Assembly: GCF_001050345.1 (NCBI RefSeq) | Contig: NZ_LFMW01000021.1 | Location: forward strand, 62,001-126,000 | DNA from: Pseudomonas fildesensis | GTDB lineage: Bacteria; Pseudomonadota; Gammaproteobacteria; Pseudomonadales; Pseudomonadaceae | DNA: 64,000 bases | Reading direction: 5' to 3' | Shown here: positions 41,777 to 49,846 of the stretch, one piece after another | Numbering within the stretch: the stretch's first letter is position 1 | How the letters are laid out: each line of letters begins with the position of its first letter | The notes under the pieces: model-generated | What the model saw: only the letters and a program-made list of their open reading frames with translations | The model's database searches: none | Told to the model about the DNA's origin: nothing | Made by a program: the position numbers and the translations under genes

Positions 41777-42862
41777 TTACGCCAATACGGCAACCGCCTT
41801 GATCTGTGCCCACAGTGTCTGGCTGGGGTGCACCTGCAACTGATCGCGGGAGAAGCGTGTGATGCGCGCCAGCAATGGCGTGCCGCCGGCGTCCAGGCGC
41901 ACCAGCACATGGGCGCTGTTGTCCGCTGAAATCTCCTGGGTGACCGTCACCGGCAGGCGGTTGAGGATGCTGCTGTGTTCTTCCGCTTGCAGGCTGAGGC
42001 TCACGTCTCGCGCCTGAACCTTGATGCGCAGTTGCTTGCCCACTGCCAGCGGCGCATGGGCGACACGCATGTGCAAGGCGCTGCCAGGCAGTTGCAGGGT
42101 GAGCAATTGATAGTGGTCGTCGTAGGCGCTGACGGTGCCGTTGATTACCACGCCGGCGTCGTCACCGCGTGCCAGGGGCAAATCCAGCCGCGCGAGGGTT
42201 TCACCGATGGGGCCGCTGGCCAGCGCCTTGCCGTCGCTGAGCAACACAATGTGATCGGCCAGCCGAGCGACTTCGTCCTGGGCGTGGCTGACGTAGAGCA
42301 CCGGGATATCCAGTTCGTCGTGCAGGCGTTCCAGGTACGGCAGGATCTCGCTTTTGCGTTTGCTGTCGAGGGCCGCCAGCGGTTCATCCATCAACAGCAA
42401 CTGGGGACTGGTGAGCAGCGCACGGGCGATGCCGATGCGCTGGCGTTCACCGCCGGACAGGTGCTGGGGATGACGGTCGAGCAAATGCCCGATGCCCAGT
42501 AACTCAGTGGCCTGGGCCATATCGACGCGGCGCGCCTGGCGTGGAATGCGCTTGAGGCCGAACTCCAGGTTAGCTCGCACCGACAAGTGTGCAAACAGGC
42601 TGGCCTCCTGGAACACATAACCCAGCGCGCGTTTGTGCGGTGGCACGAACAGCCCGTTACGGCTGTCTTGCCAGACTTCACCGTTGATCTGGATGAACCC
42701 ATCCTCGGCCCGCTCCAGCCCCGCAATACACCGCAGGCAGGTGGTCTTGCCGGACCCGGAATGCCCGTACAGCGCCGTCACGCCACGGCCGGGCAGGTGC
42801 AAGTCCACCTCCAGCGCAAAGCTGGAATAGTTGAGTTGCAGGCGTACATCAATCATCGACAT
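41777..42862 (-). CDS. modC: Molybdate ABC transporter ATPase ModC
   Basis: 361 residues. Walker A GHSGSGKT, signature LSGGERQRI, Walker B LLMDEPLAALD, and a C-terminal regulatory part (TOBE/MOP-like; LRIKVQARDVSLSL, ISADNSAHVLVRLDAGG) of ModC type. The ATG at 42862 overlaps the modB stop (TGATG); ATG 42856 is an alternative. It drives molybdate import. Confidence 0.94.
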   Translation of the reverse strand: MSMIDVRLQLNYSSFALEVDLHLPGRGVTALYGHSGSGKTTCLRCIAGLERAEDGFIQINGEVWQDSRNGLFVPPHKRALGYVFQEASLFAHLSVRANLEFGLKRIPRQARRVDMAQATELLGIGHLLDRHPQHLSGGERQRIGIARALLTSPQLLLMDEPLAALDSKRKSEILPYLERLHDELDIPVLYVSHAQDEVARLADHIVLLSDGKALASGPIGETLARLDLPLARGDDAGVVINGTVSAYDDHYQLLTLQLPGSALHMRVAHAPLAVGKQLRIKVQARDVSLSLQAEEHSSILNRLPVTVTQEISADNSAHVLVRLDAGGTPLLARITRFSRDQLQVHPSQTLWAQIKAVAVLA

Positions 42863-43542
42863 CAGCTCCAGCCCACCTTGGTTTTACGGCTGGAGTAGAG
42901 CGCCAGCAACACGAGGAACGCGAACACCACCATGGCGCCGGCCAGCCAGTGGGCCTGGGCATATTCCATGGCTTCGACGTGGTCGTAGATCTGCACCGAG
43001 ACCACGCGGGTCTTGTCGGGGATGTTGCCGCCGATCATCAGCACCACGCCGAACTCACCGACGGTATGGGCGAAACCGAGAATGGAGGCGGTGATAAACC
43101 CCGGGCGCGCCAGGGGCAGGATCACCGTGAAAAACGTGTCCCAGGGATTGGCGCGCAATGTCGCGGCCACCTCCAGCGGGCGTGTGCCGATGGCGGAGAA
43201 GGCGTTTTGCAACGGCTGCACCACAAACGGCATGGAATAGATCACCGAGCCGATGACCAGCCCGGCGAAACTGAAGGTCAGGGTGCCCAAGCCCAGCCAT
43301 TGGGTGAACTGGCCGAAGTAGCCATGGGGGCCCATGGTCAACAACAGGTAGAAGCCGATCACCGTGGGTGGCAGCACCAACGGCAGGGCGACGATTGCGC
43401 CAATGGGGCCGCGCCACCACGAGCGGGTGCGCGACAGCCACAGGGCAATCGGAGTGCCGATGACCAGCAGGATCACTGTGGTCAGTGACGCCAGTTTGAT
43501 GGTCAACCAGATAGCGGAAAAATCGGCACTCGATAGCGGCAT
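42862..43542 (-). CDS. modB: Molybdate ABC transporter permease ModB
   Basis: 226 residues, about five helices, with the EAA-like loop LEVAATLRANPWDTFFTVIL and the ModB motif PLVLPPTVIGFYLL. The ATG directly abuts the modA stop (TAAATG). Confidence 0.94.
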   Translation of the reverse strand: MPLSSADFSAIWLTIKLASLTTVILLVIGTPIALWLSRTRSWWRGPIGAIVALPLVLPPTVIGFYLLLTMGPHGYFGQFTQWLGLGTLTFSFAGLVIGSVIYSMPFVVQPLQNAFSAIGTRPLEVAATLRANPWDTFFTVILPLARPGFITASILGFAHTVGEFGVVLMIGGNIPDKTRVVSVQIYDHVEAMEYAQAHWLAGAMVVFAFLVLLALYSSRKTKVGWS

Positions 43543-44295
43543 TTAGAGCTCGTAACCGTAGGACTTGATAACGGCAGCGGCTTTTGGACCTTTCAGGTAC
43601 TCAACCAGCGCCTTGGCAGCGGCGCTGTCTTTGCCCTTGTTGAGGATCACCGCATCCTGTTTGATCGGGTCATGCAGGGAGGAGGGAACGATCCATGCCG
43701 AACCACGGGTGACTTTGCCGTCTTTGTAGATCTGCGACAAGGCCACGAAGCCCAACTCGGCGTTGCCGGTGGAGACGAACTGATAGGCCTGGGTGATGTT
43801 CTGGCCTTCAACGAGCTTGTCCTTGACCTTCTCGGTCAGACCTTCCTTGGCCAGCACCTGGGTTGCTGCCAGGCCGTAAGGCGCGGCTTTCGGGTTGGCG
43901 ATGGAGAGGTGCTTGAATTCATTTTTCTTGAGGACGTCGCCTTTCGCGTCGACGTAACCTTCCTTCGCCGACCACAGCGCCAAGGTGCCCACGGCATAGG
44001 TGAAGCGCGATCCCTTGACGGTGTCGCCTTCGCTCTCGAGTTTTTGCGGGGTGGTGTCGTCGGCGCTCAGGAATACTTCGAACGGCGCGCCGTTCTTGAT
44101 CTGGGTGTAGAACTGGCCGGTGGCGCCGTAGGCTGCTACCAGCTTGTGGCCGGTGTCTTTCTCGAAATCAGCGGCAATTGCCTGGATCGGCGCGGTGAAG
44201 TTGGCGGCCACGGCCACTTGGACTTCATCGGCGTGGGCCGAGCCGAACGTGAAGGCGGCGACCAGGACGGCCAAGCGTGAGGCGCGAATCATCAT
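43543..44295 (-). CDS. modA: Molybdate-binding protein ModA
   Basis: 250 residues with signal peptide ending near AHADEV. Ligand-site phrases AANFTAPIQAIAADFEKDTG, YGATGQFYTQIKNGAPFEVF and LSADDTTP match ModA. Two adjacent ATG codons; AAGGAG precedes. First gene of modABC, behind a palindrome overlapping its promoter. Confidence 0.95.
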   Translation of the reverse strand: MMIRASRLAVLVAAFTFGSAHADEVQVAVAANFTAPIQAIAADFEKDTGHKLVAAYGATGQFYTQIKNGAPFEVFLSADDTTPQKLESEGDTVKGSRFTYAVGTLALWSAKEGYVDAKGDVLKKNEFKHLSIANPKAAPYGLAATQVLAKEGLTEKVKDKLVEGQNITQAYQFVSTGNAELGFVALSQIYKDGKVTRGSAWIVPSSLHDPIKQDAVILNKGKDSAAAKALVEYLKGPKAAAVIKSYGYEL

Positions 44296-44321
44296 GAAGC
44301 AGCTCCTTGGGAATGTACGGC

Positions 44322-44371
44322 ATTTTATAGGTGAAAGGCTTAACCGCTATGTATGGGAATATATAGCGGTT
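44322..44371 (-). promoter_or_regulatory. Promoter with ModE-like operator for modABC
   Basis: A 9-bp perfect inverted repeat (AACCGCTAT, 12 bases, ATAGCGGTT; 44342-44371) lies just upstream of a TATAAAAT -10 element (about 44322-44329), 47 bases before modA. ModE operators are inverted CGCTATAT-type repeats at this position, so molybdate-dependent repression is likely. No modE gene is in the window. Confidence 0.7.
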
Positions 44372-44405
44372 GGCCATTGCCGGTACAGTGCAAAGTTGCC
44401 GCAGT

Positions 44406-44569
44406 GGCTAATACCGATCAGTTAAGGGCGAGCGCTGTAACTGTGGCGAGGGAGCTTGCTCCCGTTGGGCCGCGAAGCGCCCCCAAAGATGGGACTGCTA
44501 CGCAGTCCAACGGGAGCAAGGTCCCTCGCCACAAGTACAGTGCGCCCCCTTAACTGATCGGCATTAGCC
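44406..44569. mobile_element. Miniature inverted-repeat element enclosing a REPIN
   Basis: Outer arms of 23 bp (GGCTAATACCGATCAGTTAA... and complement, one mismatch) enclose a REPIN (TGTGGCGAGGGAGCTTGC... at 44442 to its inverted copy ending 44533). GCCGCAG occurs directly at both edges (44398-44404 and 44567-44573) as a possible target duplication. The outer arms resemble ends of IS4-like elements as I recall them. No ORF inside. Confidence 0.65.
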
Positions 44570-44582
44570 GCAGAGACCGCTT

Positions 44583-45641
44583 CTATTTGAGTTTCGCCAG
44601 GGTGTGCTCCACCAGTTCGCGGGTCAGGTCGTAGGTGCCGATGTCTTTGCCCAGTCGCAGGGCCTGGCCCGACCAGAGGTTGCTGAACCCCGCCTCATCC
44701 TTGGCCTTGAGCGGCATCAACGCACCGCCGGACTTCGGGAACGCCGGTGCGGCAGGATTAATCGCGCCCAATTCACGCATCACGCGGTTGACGATGCCGC
44801 GCGCCGGGCGGCCGGTAAACAGGTTGGTCAGGGCTGTTTGACTGGCTTGGGCGTGGCGCAGCGCATGGTGGTGGGACGGGGTTACGTTGGCTTCGGGCGT
44901 AAACAGATAGGCGGTGCCAATTTGGACGGCTGAAGCGCCCAGAGCGAATGCGGCGACAATACCGCGCGCATCACCAATACCGCCCGCGGCAATCACCGGC
45001 ACGCTTACGGCATCGACAATTTGCGGCAACAATGCCATCAGACCGATCTGGGTATTGAGGTCGTCGCTGAGAAACAAGCCACGGTGCCCGCCAGCCTCAA
45101 TGCCCATGGCGATGATTGCATCGCAGCCATGCTGTTCCAGCCAAATGGCTTCCTCCACGGTAGTGGCTGATGACAGCACCTTGGCGCCCGTGGCTTTTAC
45201 CCGGTCGAGCAGGGCTTTTTCCGGCAGGCCAAAGTGAAAACTCACCACCTCGGGGCGGAACTCTTCGACCACCTGGCAAGCGGCGTCGTTGAAGGGGGCG
45301 CGGTTGGATACGGGGGTTGGCGCATCAAAGTCAGCGCCGAGTTCACGGTAGTACGGTTCCAGCAGAGCCTTCCATTTACGGTCGCGCTCGTCGTCGGCCT
45401 CTGGCGGCTGATGGCAAAAGAAGTTCACGTTGATCGGCCGCGTGCTTGCCTGGCGGATCGTGGTCAGGGCATCGCGCAGTTGCTCGATGCTCAGGGCCGC
45501 GGCGGGCATCGAGCCCAGCGCGCCCGCTTTATTGGCGGCGATGACCATGGCGGTGGTGGTGCCGACGGCCATGGGCGCCTGGATGATGGGCACTTCAATG
45601 CCCAGCAGGTCGAGGATTCGGGTGTCTGGCCAGGTGCTCAA
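44583..45641 (-). CDS. NAD(P)H-dependent flavin oxidoreductase / nitronate monooxygenase family
   Basis: 352 residues, TIM barrel of the 2-nitropropane dioxygenase group. Seen: PIIQAPMAVGTTTAMVIAAN, EAGGHRG (phosphate and flavin contact), VPVIAAGGIGDARGIVAAFA and LGASAVQIGTAYLF. It binds FMN and may oxidise nitronates such as propionate-3-nitronate or act as an enoyl reductase; the substrate is not readable. Same strand and 118 bases downstream of ada. Confidence 0.85.
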   Translation of the reverse strand: MSTWPDTRILDLLGIEVPIIQAPMAVGTTTAMVIAANKAGALGSMPAAALSIEQLRDALTTIRQASTRPINVNFFCHQPPEADDERDRKWKALLEPYYRELGADFDAPTPVSNRAPFNDAACQVVEEFRPEVVSFHFGLPEKALLDRVKATGAKVLSSATTVEEAIWLEQHGCDAIIAMGIEAGGHRGLFLSDDLNTQIGLMALLPQIVDAVSVPVIAAGGIGDARGIVAAFALGASAVQIGTAYLFTPEANVTPSHHHALRHAQASQTALTNLFTGRPARGIVNRVMRELGAINPAAPAFPKSGGALMPLKAKDEAGFSNLWSGQALRLGKDIGTYDLTRELVEHTLAKLK

Positions 45642-45759
45642 GGGATGCGTCTCCAGCGTTAGTAGGGCGTTTCGCTGTTTTAGCAGGCCCCTTGGCGCCC
45701 GGCCAGTCTGTTTTATTCACTGGACGAAACTGGTGTTTCGTGAGCAGGCGCAAGCCGAT

Positions 45760-46815
45760 TCAGGTCTTGCTCTCGCGTTCCAACAGTTGCCGCTTGCGCT
45801 CCACACCCCAGCGGTAGCCGGACACGTCGCCGTTACTGCGCACCACGCGATGGCAAGGAATCGCGACCGCCAGGCTGTTGGCGCCACACGCCTGGGCCAC
45901 CGCACGAAAGGATGTGGGGGCGCCGATACGCTGGGCGATCTGCGCATAGCTGGCGGTGCTGCCCACCGGAATGTCGCGCAAGGCTTGCCATACGCGTTCT
46001 TGAAACGCCGTGCCGCGCAGGTCCAGCGGTAAATCGAGGCCCAGGGCGGGCGCTTCAATAAAACCCACCACTTGGGCAATCAGCTGCTCAAAGGTGTGGT
46101 CCGCCCCCAGCAGATCGGCCTTGGGGAATTGGTCCTGAAGGTCGCGGACCAATTTATCCGGATCGTCCCCCAGCAGAATCGCGCACACGCCACGGTGACT
46201 TTGCGCTACAAGAATCGCCCCCAGCGAACATTGACCCACCGCAAAGTGGATCTGGTTATGGGAACCGCCGGCTTTGTATTCGCTGGGTGTCATGCCCAGT
46301 AGCTGATTCGCTGACTCATAAAATCGGCTGTTGGAGTTGAAGCCGGCGTCGTAGAGCGCCTGAGTCACTGAGCGCTGATCCTTGAGCCCGTCGCGCATTT
46401 TGCGCGACCGATGGGCGCCGGCGTAACCCTTGGGGGTGAGGCCGGTGACTGATTTGAATACCCGATGGAAATGGAAGGGGCTCAACCCGGCCTGCTGGGC
46501 GAGGTCTTTGAGGCTGGGCGGTGTTTCGGCGAGTTCGATCTGCCGGCAGGCGCTGGCGACCAGTTGGGCGTGGTGCGCCGCGAGTTGAGTCTGGTCACCC
46601 GCGGCACGTTTGCTCGGGCGATAACCTGCAGCCTCGGCTAGTTGCGGCGTATCAAAGAACTCGACGTTCTCCGGGCGAGGCAAACGCGAAGCGCTGCTGG
46701 GGCGGCAGTACACGCCGGTGGTTTTCACCCCGTAGACGAACAGCACATCGGCTTTCGGGTCGCGAGCGAGAATGGCGGTCCAGCGGGGGTCTTGTTCGTT
46801 GATCATGGCCTGCAC
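45760..46815 (-). CDS. ada: Ada, methyl-transferring repair protein/regulator with degenerate zinc domain
   Basis: 351 residues: N-terminal Ada zinc domain, AraC-type HTH (LKDLAQQAGLSPFHFHRVFK) and C-terminal O6-methylguanine methyltransferase with PCHR (Cys321) in the same place as E. coli Ada. In the zinc domain only Cys37 remains: the normal partners are Ser41, Ser68 and Ala71 (CRPSSASRLP, YRPSKRAAG). The methyl-phosphotriester repair and methylation-driven activation should therefore be lost or altered, while base repair should be intact. It follows alkB on the same strand. Confidence 0.92.
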   Translation of the reverse strand: MQAMINEQDPRWTAILARDPKADVLFVYGVKTTGVYCRPSSASRLPRPENVEFFDTPQLAEAAGYRPSKRAAGDQTQLAAHHAQLVASACRQIELAETPPSLKDLAQQAGLSPFHFHRVFKSVTGLTPKGYAGAHRSRKMRDGLKDQRSVTQALYDAGFNSNSRFYESANQLLGMTPSEYKAGGSHNQIHFAVGQCSLGAILVAQSHRGVCAILLGDDPDKLVRDLQDQFPKADLLGADHTFEQLIAQVVGFIEAPALGLDLPLDLRGTAFQERVWQALRDIPVGSTASYAQIAQRIGAPTSFRAVAQACGANSLAVAIPCHRVVRSNGDVSGYRWGVERKRQLLERESKT

Positions 46816-46881
46816 TCTTGACGGGTCAGGGCCAGATTAGTCGTGTGGCGCCGGCCTGGCACTCTGAAGCTTGCGGTCGAA

Positions 46882-47547
46882 TTAGCCGGCGGTGCGAAAC
46901 GTCAGGTTGATGCGCTGCGGCCCCATGATCGGATGCACGCCTTCCTTGACGGGCATCACGCCGTGAAAACGCAGGCGATCGACACCGCCCCAGACCACCA
47001 CGTCGCCATGGAATAACGAGACTTTTTGCGTCTTGTCGCTCCTCTCATGGCCGCCAAACAGGAAGATCGCCGGCAGCCCCAACGACACGGATACCACGGG
47101 GGCTGAATAGCAACGCTCGTTCTTGTCCTGATGCAGCGACATCCTGGCACCTGGCACATAGCGGTTGATCAGGCAGGCGTCGGGCGCGAAGCCGCTAAAC
47201 CCTGCTTCAGTTGCAGCCTGAACGGCCAGTTGCCGCAAGGCGTCCGGCAGGGCGGGCCAGGGTTGCTGGTTGCGTGGGTCAATGGCGGTGTAGCGGTAAC
47301 CCGTAGCGTCGGTGGACCAACCCAGTTCACCACAACTGCTCAACGCTGCCGACATGGTAAAACCACCGGGCGTGACCATTTGCCGAAACGGCGACTGAGC
47401 CAGCACGCGACGCAGTTCTGGCAGAAGGCACTCAATCCAGGGCAGGGCATAGCCCCTTAGTAGGTAGGACTGTTCGCCAATCTGCTCGCGTTTCTGCGGT
47501 TGTTGCAGCGCATCGTCGGCGAACAGGTCGGCGGTCGGGCCGGCCAT
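46882..47547 (-). CDS. alkB: AlkB 2-oxoglutarate/Fe(II) DNA dealkylase
   Basis: 221 residues. Iron-binding HxD in SLHQDKNERCY, a distal His in RFHGVMPVKEG and the 2-oxoglutarate-binding arginine in RINLTFR at the C-terminus; TPGGFTMSAALSSCGELGW is typical. It oxidatively removes methyl groups from 1-methyladenine and 3-methylcytosine. Upstream of ada on the same strand, 66 bases apart, so probably co-transcribed. Confidence 0.93.
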   Translation of the reverse strand: MAGPTADLFADDALQQPQKREQIGEQSYLLRGYALPWIECLLPELRRVLAQSPFRQMVTPGGFTMSAALSSCGELGWSTDATGYRYTAIDPRNQQPWPALPDALRQLAVQAATEAGFSGFAPDACLINRYVPGARMSLHQDKNERCYSAPVVSVSLGLPAIFLFGGHERSDKTQKVSLFHGDVVVWGGVDRLRFHGVMPVKEGVHPIMGPQRINLTFRTAG

Positions 47548-47550
47548 GGC

Positions 47551-47715
47551 TTACAGCGCCTTGCTCACATTGATGCCGGTGATTTCGTCGCTGGCATCGT
47601 GAATTTTCGCAAGGGCTTGCTTGGCTTCTTCGACGCTGCCGCTTTGCAGTTGCGCAAATTCAAAGCGGCGTTCGCCGTTGAGCTTGTATTTGATGACGTA
47701 TTTGGTAGTGGTCAC
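47551..47715 (-). CDS. Small hypothetical protein (54 aa)
   Basis: GTG at 47715 with AGGA eight bases upstream. The sequence (TTKYVIKYKLNGERRFEFAQ, then SGSVEEAKQALAKIH) reads like a small alpha/beta protein. It ends three bases before the alkB start. No family known to me. Confidence 0.55.
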   Translation of the reverse strand: MTTTKYVIKYKLNGERRFEFAQLQSGSVEEAKQALAKIHDASDEITGINVSKAL

Positions 47716-47741
47716 AGCTTTATTCCTGTCGAGTGTCCGTA

Positions 47742-48044
47742 TCAGCTCAGCTTGGTGCTGGTGCGGCGAACGATGCGAATCTTGTGGGACAAGGCCGGCG
47801 TACGGGTGACGCTGATGGCGCGGCGTGTCACGACGTCCAGGGTGATGTTCCAGAAGCCGGTGCTGGGCGCGGTGATTTTGGCGGGAAACTTGTCGAACGC
47901 GCCGCCGTGGTAAGTATGGCGACCGCCATTTTTGAAGCTGCGAAAGTTGGCGTCGCTCATCAGGCGAATGTTGCAGGTCTGCGAGCATTCGATAACAACG
48001 ATGTCTCCTTCGTTGAGGTGCTCGCGCTGGTGAATGAATTTCAT
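47742..48044 (-). CDS. DUF1883 protein
   Basis: 100 residues beginning MKFIHQREHLNEGDIVVIEC and containing CNIRLMSDANFRSFKNGGRH and FDKFPAKITAPSTGFWNIT, the conserved core of DUF1883. Cytoplasmic, beta-rich, uncharacterised family, sometimes fused to TIR domains elsewhere; no TIR here. Confidence 0.85.
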   Translation of the reverse strand: MKFIHQREHLNEGDIVVIECSQTCNIRLMSDANFRSFKNGGRHTYHGGAFDKFPAKITAPSTGFWNITLDVVTRRAISVTRTPALSHKIRIVRRTSTKLS

Positions 48045-48255
48045 GGGGTGTCTCCAGAAGGGCTTTTTCTGAAAAATCAGAACGATACGTAGGTTAAGAT
48101 GGAGTTTATCAGCCCCAGCGCGTTTATTATCGGGCCGTCGTCGACGACTTCGACAATTTAAAACAGTTATTTACCGAGTTATCAGAGATAAATCCTACTT
48201 TGGCGGGAGAAATTTACCATCCCGGCTGTCGTAGGATCTTTATCGGAGGTTTTGT

Positions 48256-48606
48256 ATGAAGTGGAGCGTGTTGGTTCTGGCCTTGGCGATAGGTGGGTGT
48301 GCTTCGGTTGCAGATATCAAGCAGACCCCGCCAACATTGGCGGTCATTTCAGGGAAAAAGCCGCAGGAATATGCAGCCTGTGTAGTACGTAAATTGTCCA
48401 CCACACGCCGTCCGCCGCAGATCGAGCCACATAAGGAAGGTGTGCAGGTGATTGTGCCGCAGAAATTTTCGGCTGACCCGTCGGCAATCTTCGAGATTGA
48501 AGATCGCTCCAGTGGCAGCAGCATCAAGCTCTACGAGAGCATGTCCAATGTGCCTATTCGCCCGGGCGATATCAAGAAAGCCGGCGAAGATTGCATTTCC
48601 GGCTGA
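48256..48606 (+). CDS. Small lipoprotein (116 aa)
   Basis: Signal with lipobox AIGGCAS (Cys15), followed by a compact domain (YAACVVRKLSTTRRPPQIEP; FEIEDRSSGSSIKLYES) with further Cys residues. ATCGGAGG-type ribosome site upstream. Envelope protein of unknown role. A hairpin follows. Confidence 0.75.
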   Translation: MKWSVLVLALAIGGCASVADIKQTPPTLAVISGKKPQEYAACVVRKLSTTRRPPQIEPHKEGVQVIVPQKFSADPSAIFEIEDRSSGSSIKLYESMSNVPIRPGDIKKAGEDCISG

Positions 48607-48635
48607 ACCGTCCAGCCCCATGAATCCGATACAAG

Positions 48636-48666
48636 AAGCCTGACCTGCGGCCGCAGTGTCAGGCTT
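48636..48666 (+). terminator. Hairpin after the lipoprotein gene
   Basis: AAGCCTGAC/GTCAGGCTT stem, loop of 13 bases containing CTGCGGCCGCAG, followed by GTTTGG. The T-run is weak. Confidence 0.5.
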
Positions 48667-48683
48667 GTTTGGAAAAAACCATC

Positions 48684-48914
48684 ATGAAACGTGAACACGT
48701 CAAAGCCCGCCACGCCGAAGGCCAGATCTCGGCGACCCATGTCATCCAGAACCCCGCCGACCCCGGCGAGTGGATTGTATTCTTCAAAAAAAGCGGCGGA
48801 CGCAGCTTTTTCCTGGTCGATGATCAGGATGAAGTGGAGTCGTTCGAGCGTCTGGACGACCTGATCGAGACCATTCGCGGCCTCGGCATCAAGTTTGCCG
48901 AAATTCACATGTAG
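48684..48914 (+). CDS. Hypothetical protein (76 aa)
   Basis: ATG 48684. Soluble, mixed alpha/beta (VIQNPADPGEWIVFFKKSGG; DDQDEVESFERLDDLIETIR), no Cys, no signal. The pattern suggests a small cytoplasmic protein conserved in Pseudomonas. Function unknown. Confidence 0.65.
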   Translation: MKREHVKARHAEGQISATHVIQNPADPGEWIVFFKKSGGRSFFLVDDQDEVESFERLDDLIETIRGLGIKFAEIHM

Positions 48915-48925
48915 GCGGGTATCGC

Positions 48926-49207
48926 CTACTTGCAGACCACTACGACGCTGCGGCCCTTGAAGTTGCCCACGTCCTTGCCCAATGTCTTGTCATCTTCACT
49001 CAGTGCCGGCGTGCCTTCGGTGCCGACGATGCGATAACCGGTGCCGGCGCAGGAATCGTCTGCCTTCTCGTAGCAGCTGGCCCAGGAGTTGGCCTCGCCT
49101 GAGCAGTCGATGGTCAGGCCTTGCTCGCCGTTTTTGAGGTAGACGTCAGAGGTGGTGGTGCAGCCGGTAAGCGCCAGTACCGCAGTCAGTGCCAGAATTT
49201 TGTTCAT
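48926..49207 (-). CDS. Small lipoprotein (93 aa)
   Basis: ATG 49207. Lipobox LTGCT (Cys17), then a Cys-rich domain (CSGEANSWASCYEKADDSCA and final VVVCK) likely stabilised by disulfides. Outer-membrane or periplasmic lipoprotein, no known function. Confidence 0.72.
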   Translation of the reverse strand: MNKILALTAVLALTGCTTTSDVYLKNGEQGLTIDCSGEANSWASCYEKADDSCAGTGYRIVGTEGTPALSEDDKTLGKDVGNFKGRSVVVVCK

Positions 49208-49306
49208 GTGGGGTCGTCGTCGAGGGTGTTGAAGGGGAGCGCTGACACTGTCGTGGGGCGTTTGCGGAAGATTATAGCGATCTGCCACCTAGGTACAGAC
49301 AAACAC

Positions 49307-49334
49307 AAAAAAGCCCCGTTCAACGGGGCGTTTT
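49307..49334. terminator. Bidirectional rho-independent terminator
   Basis: GCCCCGT/ACGGGGC stem with A-run on the left and T-run on the right; serves the 49351 gene on - and possibly reads from + side. Confidence 0.82.
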
Positions 49335-49350
49335 GCGCAGGCTTTGTTGC

Positions 49351-49536
49351 TTACTTCGTTTTCGGACGTTTGCTTGACGCGTGGCCAGCTTCATCGACGA
49401 ATACTTCGGCAACCGCAGTGGCTTGACTCTCGGTCGCGAATACCCCCGCGACGCTGTCGCCGTGGAAGTTGATCAAGTGCCAGCCGTCCGCTCGCTTTGT
49501 GATCAGGTAGCCGTTTACGCCTTTTGGTTCTGACAT
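49351..49536 (-). CDS. Small hypothetical protein (61 aa)
   Basis: ATG 49536. Soluble, with ITKRADGWHLINFHGDSVAG and a lysine-rich tail. Followed by a strong terminator, so it is a single-gene unit. Unknown function. Confidence 0.6.
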   Translation of the reverse strand: MSEPKGVNGYLITKRADGWHLINFHGDSVAGVFATESQATAVAEVFVDEAGHASSKRPKTK

Positions 49537-49846
49537 CTATTAACAATCTCGTGGTCTGGTTCAAGGCCGTAATGATAGCGCCAAATGCCGCAGGCCCGCC
49601 CAAGTTATTCCATGTCAGTGTCCTGGGTCGAAAAGCGTGCTAAAAGGGTTACAGCCCGTTTAAACACTGAGGCGCAGGCAGATATTGCAATGCCGGTGAG
49701 GGTGCTTGTCGGAAAATAAGCGGAACTTACGCCGACATTTTTTCTCTATGTTGACATCGCAACGCCAGCAGGACCCATTGTAAGGCGACTGCGGCCTGAT
49801 TAGACTGCGCCGAATTCCGTACGCACAGCCCTTTGTAAGGACTCAT
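49537..49846. other. Intergenic region upstream of galU
   Basis: 310 bases with no convincing gene. TTGACA at about 49753 and downstream AT-rich hexamers could form the galU promoter, but spacing to a good -10 is poor. No repeat or RNA structure stood out. Confidence 0.4.
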
